Source: an uncultured bacterium
GTDB taxonomy: Bacteria > Bipolaricaulota > Bipolaricaulia > UBA7950 > UBA9294
Reading direction: 5' to 3'
DNA: 64,000 nt
Assembly: GCA_903857865.1 (NCBI GenBank)
Contig: CAIOGO010000009.1
Location: forward strand, 7,419 to 71,418
The translations under genes and the position numbers were made by a program. The notes under the pieces were generated by a model. The model searched no databases. It saw only the letters and a program-made list of their open reading frames with translations, and was not told where the DNA came from. Below are positions 60,960 to 64,000 of the stretch, piece after piece (within the stretch, counting starts at the first letter, position 1; each line of letters begins with the position of its first letter).

Positions 60960-61067
60960 GCCATTGGCTATGGCGCCCATGCCCCCGGGCACTTCGACTT
61001 CCTGCGTCTCGGCGTCCTCACCGCGCGGCGCGGGTGGGCGACGGCGGGAGACGTCCCGAATATCTCG
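60960..61067 (+). pseudogene. decayed duplicate of the polX 3' end (PHP C-terminus)
   Basis: In frame it reads A-I-G-Y-G-A-H-A-P-G-H-F-D-F-L-R-L-G-V-L, then T-A-R-R-G-W-A-T-A-G-D-V. This is nearly identical to the last residues of the intact polX at 55232-56917 (S-I-G-S-D-A-H-A-P-E-H-F-D-F-L-R-F-G-V-L...). The metal-binding S-D before A-H-A-P has become Y-G. No start or upstream part of the gene remains. It is the trace of a second polX copy or of a recombination/insertion event. Confidence 0.82.
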
Positions 61068-61079
61068 AAGTCGCGAGTA

Positions 61080-61759
61080 GGGGCTGCGACAGACTAGGGC
61101 CCACGAACCGCGCGACTGCGCCGTTCACATCGAGCCGCAGGAACCTCTCGATTCATCGTACATAGGACTCCAATGGTTCGCGGGGAGCTGTGCTTGGTCA
61201 GGCACACGGCCGAGACATGGAGAACGGCTGGGACCGGCTGCTGGGCGCGGACACTCGTTGACTCTGATGGGTGTCCGCGCTGCCGCTGCAAGCATCTCAG
61301 GACTCATCCCGATCCTAGGACTCCACCCGGCCTGTTCTGGAAAGGCAGGTCAGCCAGGCCAGACACGATTCACGTCATCACATTCACATGGACACCACTG
61401 TCACATCGAGCGGGATTTGCATTGTGGCGTCATGCGCACATAGTAGAAGCAATGGGGTGCGGGTCTCGTTAGGCAAGAGGCTGGCACGTGCATTCAAGCT
61501 GCGAGCGCGCGTGACTGGGTCGTGCGCTGTGGTTAGGAGGCGTCCTGTTGTTCGGTCACGGTCGTTTGCCTGCCTCGATAGATGTGGCCTGCTCCGTATG
61601 TCGTGGTGAGGTCGTGTCCGAGTTCGCGAAGTCAATGGATGTAGCCATCGCAGGGCGCGAGAGTCGTCGGCGCAGTCTGTGTACCTGACGTGACGCATGT
61701 CAGCGAGTCAGCCTTGCGAAAGCAGGGCGATGTACGCTAGCCCAAAGGAGGGATCAGCG
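61080..61759. other. 680-bp gene-poor stretch
   Basis: Only short, overlapping frames on both strands with no ribosome sites, so I call no gene. It contains a perfect 10-bp inverted repeat GCGCGGACAC / GTGTCCGCGC (61245-61254, 61271-61280). With the polX remnant to its left and a compositionally different gene to its right, it looks like the scar at the edge of an acquired segment. Confidence 0.5.
61245..61280. repeat. 10-bp perfect inverted repeat in the gene-poor stretch
   Basis: Arms GCGCGGACAC (61245-61254) and GTGTCCGCGC (61271-61280) with a 16-nt spacer that itself contains TTGACT. Could be a terminator-like stem or a protein site; nothing else supports either. Confidence 0.4.
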
Positions 61760-64000
61760 ATGTTCAAACACAAGGAACTCGCAGGCGTCATCGGCGCAGC
61801 CCGGGCCGTGCTTCGGGCGGCGCAGAGGTGGGGAGCGCTAGGCGTGGTCCTGGCGCTCGCTGTTACGGGCGGATATGCGAAGACTGCAGTTGGGCAGTCT
61901 CCAGACGTACAGGTACAGAACGGCATACTGTCGATCACCGGCACAGACGGTCCTGACTCTATCCGGCTGATGATCGATAGCACTACTAGCGGCAACACGG
62001 TGAACGTCTACGTGCCGGCAACTGATACGAACCCAAGGTGGTTACAGCTCAGTGGCTTCAATGAGATTCACGCCGAACTCGGCGCTGGCGAGGATCTGAT
62101 CGTCTTTGACAACTCAGGTGGCATCCTCTCGGACCACTGGAAGATTCAGGTTGAGGGCGGTGATGACAACGACGTCGTCCTGGGTGGGATCGACCTGAGC
62201 GCGGTATCACTGACTGATGCGCTTGACCTGATTAACCAGCTCCGCCAGGCGCAATATCTAATCGACGGCGCGTTCGACCTGATCGGCACGTCGACGGACA
62301 TCATTACTGACACATCTGACGTTCTGCGAATGGGCGCTGACGATCTGGTAGAGCCTACAGCACTCTACTTGCAGGATGTTGAGAGCCAGTTGGTGGAACC
62401 GACGGCCAAGAAGGTGCGCGACGCTCATGCGCGCCTGAGTTCATATGTCGAGACATTCCTTGCTGATGATGCTCAGGCAGTCGCGCAGGATGCCCAGGCT
62501 CTGCAGGCTGACGTTGAAACGGCCGTACCGGAATTCCAGCTACTGTTGCCGAAGGCACAGTTGTTGCTGGATCAAGCTACTCAGCTATCCGTGCATGCAT
62601 CTTCGATCTGGTGTGAGACGCCGCAAGCACGGATAGCAGGGGCATCAGCAAAAGACCCCGTGGACCAATTGAAAGACTGTATAGGCCAGTTGATGACGAC
62701 GTTCACTTACTACGAAAACGCAATTACCGCCAGCCAATGCCCCGAAGACCCGGAGCCATCCGATACCGTAACTATCGAGGACGATCAGAACGCCAACGAT
62801 CTGACGCCAGTACCCTGCGCCACACTTGAGGCGGCAACTGAACAACTTGAGAACTACGCCAACTTGAAGTTTGACGATGGGGTTGCAAACTCCCCCGCGT
62901 CGATAATCGAAGGGGAGGGCAACGCCCTTGAGTCGACAGGCGCTAGCCTGGAGACGGAGGGGGAAGCGCTCGGCGACGACGAAGACCCCAACTCCAAGGC
63001 TGCTCAGCTTGAGCACGAGGGCGATGCCCTCGTCGCCTCAGGAGACGCTCTTGTCCTCAAGGCGGATAGCCTAAACGCGGACTGGGAGCAGTGGGTCTCT
63101 CAGACGGAGTTCGACTTGGAGACCGCTGGCGATACGATGCACGATCGAGGCCAGACCGAGATCTTCTCGGCGGCGGAAAATCTGCGTACGGCGGCCGAGA
63201 GCAAGATCTACAATCCGGCGGAGTCGCTGCGCCTACAAGCCGAACAGCTTCAATCAGGTCTCGAGACACTCATGGTACAAGCCGCCCAAGTCCTGGGGAG
63301 TGGTGCGTCCGTTCAGCAACAAACGACTACCGCATCCTGCACGATAACGCCGACGCATACCCTCACGGGGGGCGCAGGCAGTGACGTGTTGATCGGCACG
63401 AGCGGCAGCGACCTGATCGAGGGTGGCGACGGCGACGACTTGCTCATCGGCGCGGATGGCGGCGACAAGATAATGGGAGAGGAAGACAGGGACATCCTCT
63501 TCGGCGGCGGTGGTTCAGATGAGATCCGGGGCGGCAAGAACGTCGATATTCTGGTCGGCAACGGCGGCGACGACTGCATGTTCGGTGGCGGCGGAGAGGA
63601 GATCGAGAAGGGCACCCTGTTGGTTCAGCTTGGTGACCTGTTCTTCGGCGGTGACGGCAACGACAAGATCGTGAGCGGAGACTACGAGACGGAGATCTTG
63701 GACTGGGTAGACCTAGCCTGGGGAGGCGACGGCGACGACGACATCCGCTTGAGCAACGGCGGCAATCTGGCGATTGGCACATTCACTTTCCGGTTTGGCA
63801 ACCTTGTATTTGGGCAGGCCGACAACGATTCCATCCAGACGGGCGATGGGGTCGACGTGATCTTCGGCGGCGACGGCAACGACACCATCAAGACCGGCAA
63901 GGGCTTCCCGCTCGAAATCGGCAACTTGAGCCTTGGGCTGGGCGACCTGATCTTTGGTGACGGTGGCGATGACACCATAGATGCCGATGACCCCAACGGC
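61760..64000 (+). CDS. RTX (hemolysin-type Ca-binding repeat) protein with Sec-like signal, 3' truncated by window
   Basis: At least 747 aa; the frame is open to the window end. ATG at 61760 follows AAAGGAGG. Residues 1-45 look like a long Sec signal (basic start, hydrophobic A-L-G-V-V-L-A-L-A-V core). About 48-150 form a beta domain with degenerate G-x-x-D turns. About 150-525 is a long helical region with a repeated E-G-x-A-L pattern near 387-440. From about 537, G-G-x-G-x-D nonapeptide repeats (for example G-G-D-G-D-D-L-L, G-G-D-G-N-D) fold as a calcium-binding beta-roll. Codons are richer in A/T (ATA, CTA, TTG) than in its neighbours. RTX proteins usually exit through a type I system with a C-terminal signal, so an N-terminal signal is atypical. 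Confidence 0.82.
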   Translation, partial: MFKHKELAGVIGAARAVLRAAQRWGALGVVLALAVTGGYAKTAVGQSPDVQVQNGILSITGTDGPDSIRLMIDSTTSGNTVNVYVPATDTNPRWLQLSGFNEIHAELGAGEDLIVFDNSGGILSDHWKIQVEGGDDNDVVLGGIDLSAVSLTDALDLINQLRQAQYLIDGAFDLIGTSTDIITDTSDVLRMGADDLVEPTALYLQDVESQLVEPTAKKVRDAHARLSSYVETFLADDAQAVAQDAQALQADVETAVPEFQLLLPKAQLLLDQATQLSVHASSIWCETPQARIAGASAKDPVDQLKDCIGQLMTTFTYYENAITASQCPEDPEPSDTVTIEDDQNANDLTPVPCATLEAATEQLENYANLKFDDGVANSPASIIEGEGNALESTGASLETEGEALGDDEDPNSKAAQLEHEGDALVASGDALVLKADSLNADWEQWVSQTEFDLETAGDTMHDRGQTEIFSAAENLRTAAESKIYNPAESLRLQAEQLQSGLETLMVQAAQVLGSGASVQQQTTTASCTITPTHTLTGGAGSDVLIGTSGSDLIEGGDGDDLLIGADGGDKIMGEEDRDILFGGGGSDEIRGGKNVDILVGNGGDDCMFGGGGEEIEKGTLLVQLGDLFFGGDGNDKIVSGDYETEILDWVDLAWGGDGDDDIRLSNGGNLAIGTFTFRFGNLVFGQADNDSIQTGDGVDVIFGGDGNDTIKTGKGFPLEIGNLSLGLGDLIFGDGGDDTIDADDPNG

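Noticed and set aside
61384-61698. 104-codon minus-strand frame, and a short alternative frame reading E-L-G-H-D-L-T-T-T-Y-G-A-G-H-I-Y-R-G
   Set aside because: The first is compositionally noisy. The second looks protein-like but spans only about 33 codons between stops, too little to call a gene remnant.
1-64000. tRNA, rRNA, CRISPR arrays, intact insertion sequences
   Set aside because: I looked through the gaps between genes for cloverleaf-like segments, spaced direct repeats and transposase motifs and found none; a tRNAscan-SE or CRISPR search would be decisive.

Overview
This 64-kb window comes from a GC-rich, gene-dense bacterial chromosome. Genes are packed into operons with 4-bp ATGA/GTGA/TTGA overlaps and frequent GTG or TTG starts, and most have a purine-rich ribosome binding site. 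The gene mix is unusual: bacterial alpha-2-macroglobulin, a Qng1-type queuosine salvage protein, a tungsten-type aldehyde ferredoxin oxidoreductase, a GH57/GlgB/GlgC glycogen set, PolX with a PHP domain, a c-di-GMP riboswitch and two peptide transporter operons. This suggests a deep-branching, poorly cultured lineage (Bipolaricaulota, Chloroflexota or Armatimonadota-like); I cannot fix the phylum from sequence alone. Predicted lipoproteins and a large secreted protein with a barrel-like middle hint at an outer membrane, but do not prove one.

Layout. 1-4.9 kb: DUF58/BatA/double-vWA operon, cut by the window start. 5.1-9.5 kb (minus): a lipoprotein, then a first oligopeptide ABC operon (binding protein, two permeases). 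9.7-17.6 kb (plus): a second, complete peptide ABC operon with a small secreted protein, an oversized binding protein, an OppC with a large extracytoplasmic insert, and OppD/OppF. The two operons are fired by back-to-back promoters at 9.66-9.75 kb. 17.8-21.8 kb: gyrA, tyrS and a small Cys-rich protein. 21.8-32.3 kb: two giant secreted proteins (PKD/SdrD-like, and alpha-2-macroglobulin) flanking an ACT-domain protein. 32.6-33.4 kb: tandem c-di-GMP-I aptamers with a Shine-Dalgarno-sequestering helix upstream of a small secreted protein. 33.6-39.5 kb: SpoU methyltransferase, gltX, then a periplasmic redox cassette (TlpA-like, DsbD-like split protein, NapH-like Fe-S membrane protein) and uppP. 39.5-44.6 kb: C39-like peptidase, HAD phosphatase, rsmD, surE, a ComEA-like protein, queuosine salvage and an unknown. 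44.6-46.8 kb: ECF sigma / zinc-finger anti-sigma / coiled-coil operon. 46.9-49.2 kb: aldehyde ferredoxin oxidoreductase with two ubiquitin-like (MoaD/ThiS) proteins. 49.4-55.2 kb: glycogen metabolism (GH57, glgB, divergent glgC). 55.2-56.9 kb: polX.

From 56.9 kb on the region looks more accessory: a DUF3800 protein, a RelBE-type toxin-antitoxin pair, a TetR-controlled ABC exporter with a clear operator, a gene-poor stretch holding a decayed second copy of the polX 3' end, and finally an RTX-repeat protein with an N-terminal Sec-like signal that runs off the window end. No rRNA, tRNA, CRISPR array or intact insertion sequence was seen.
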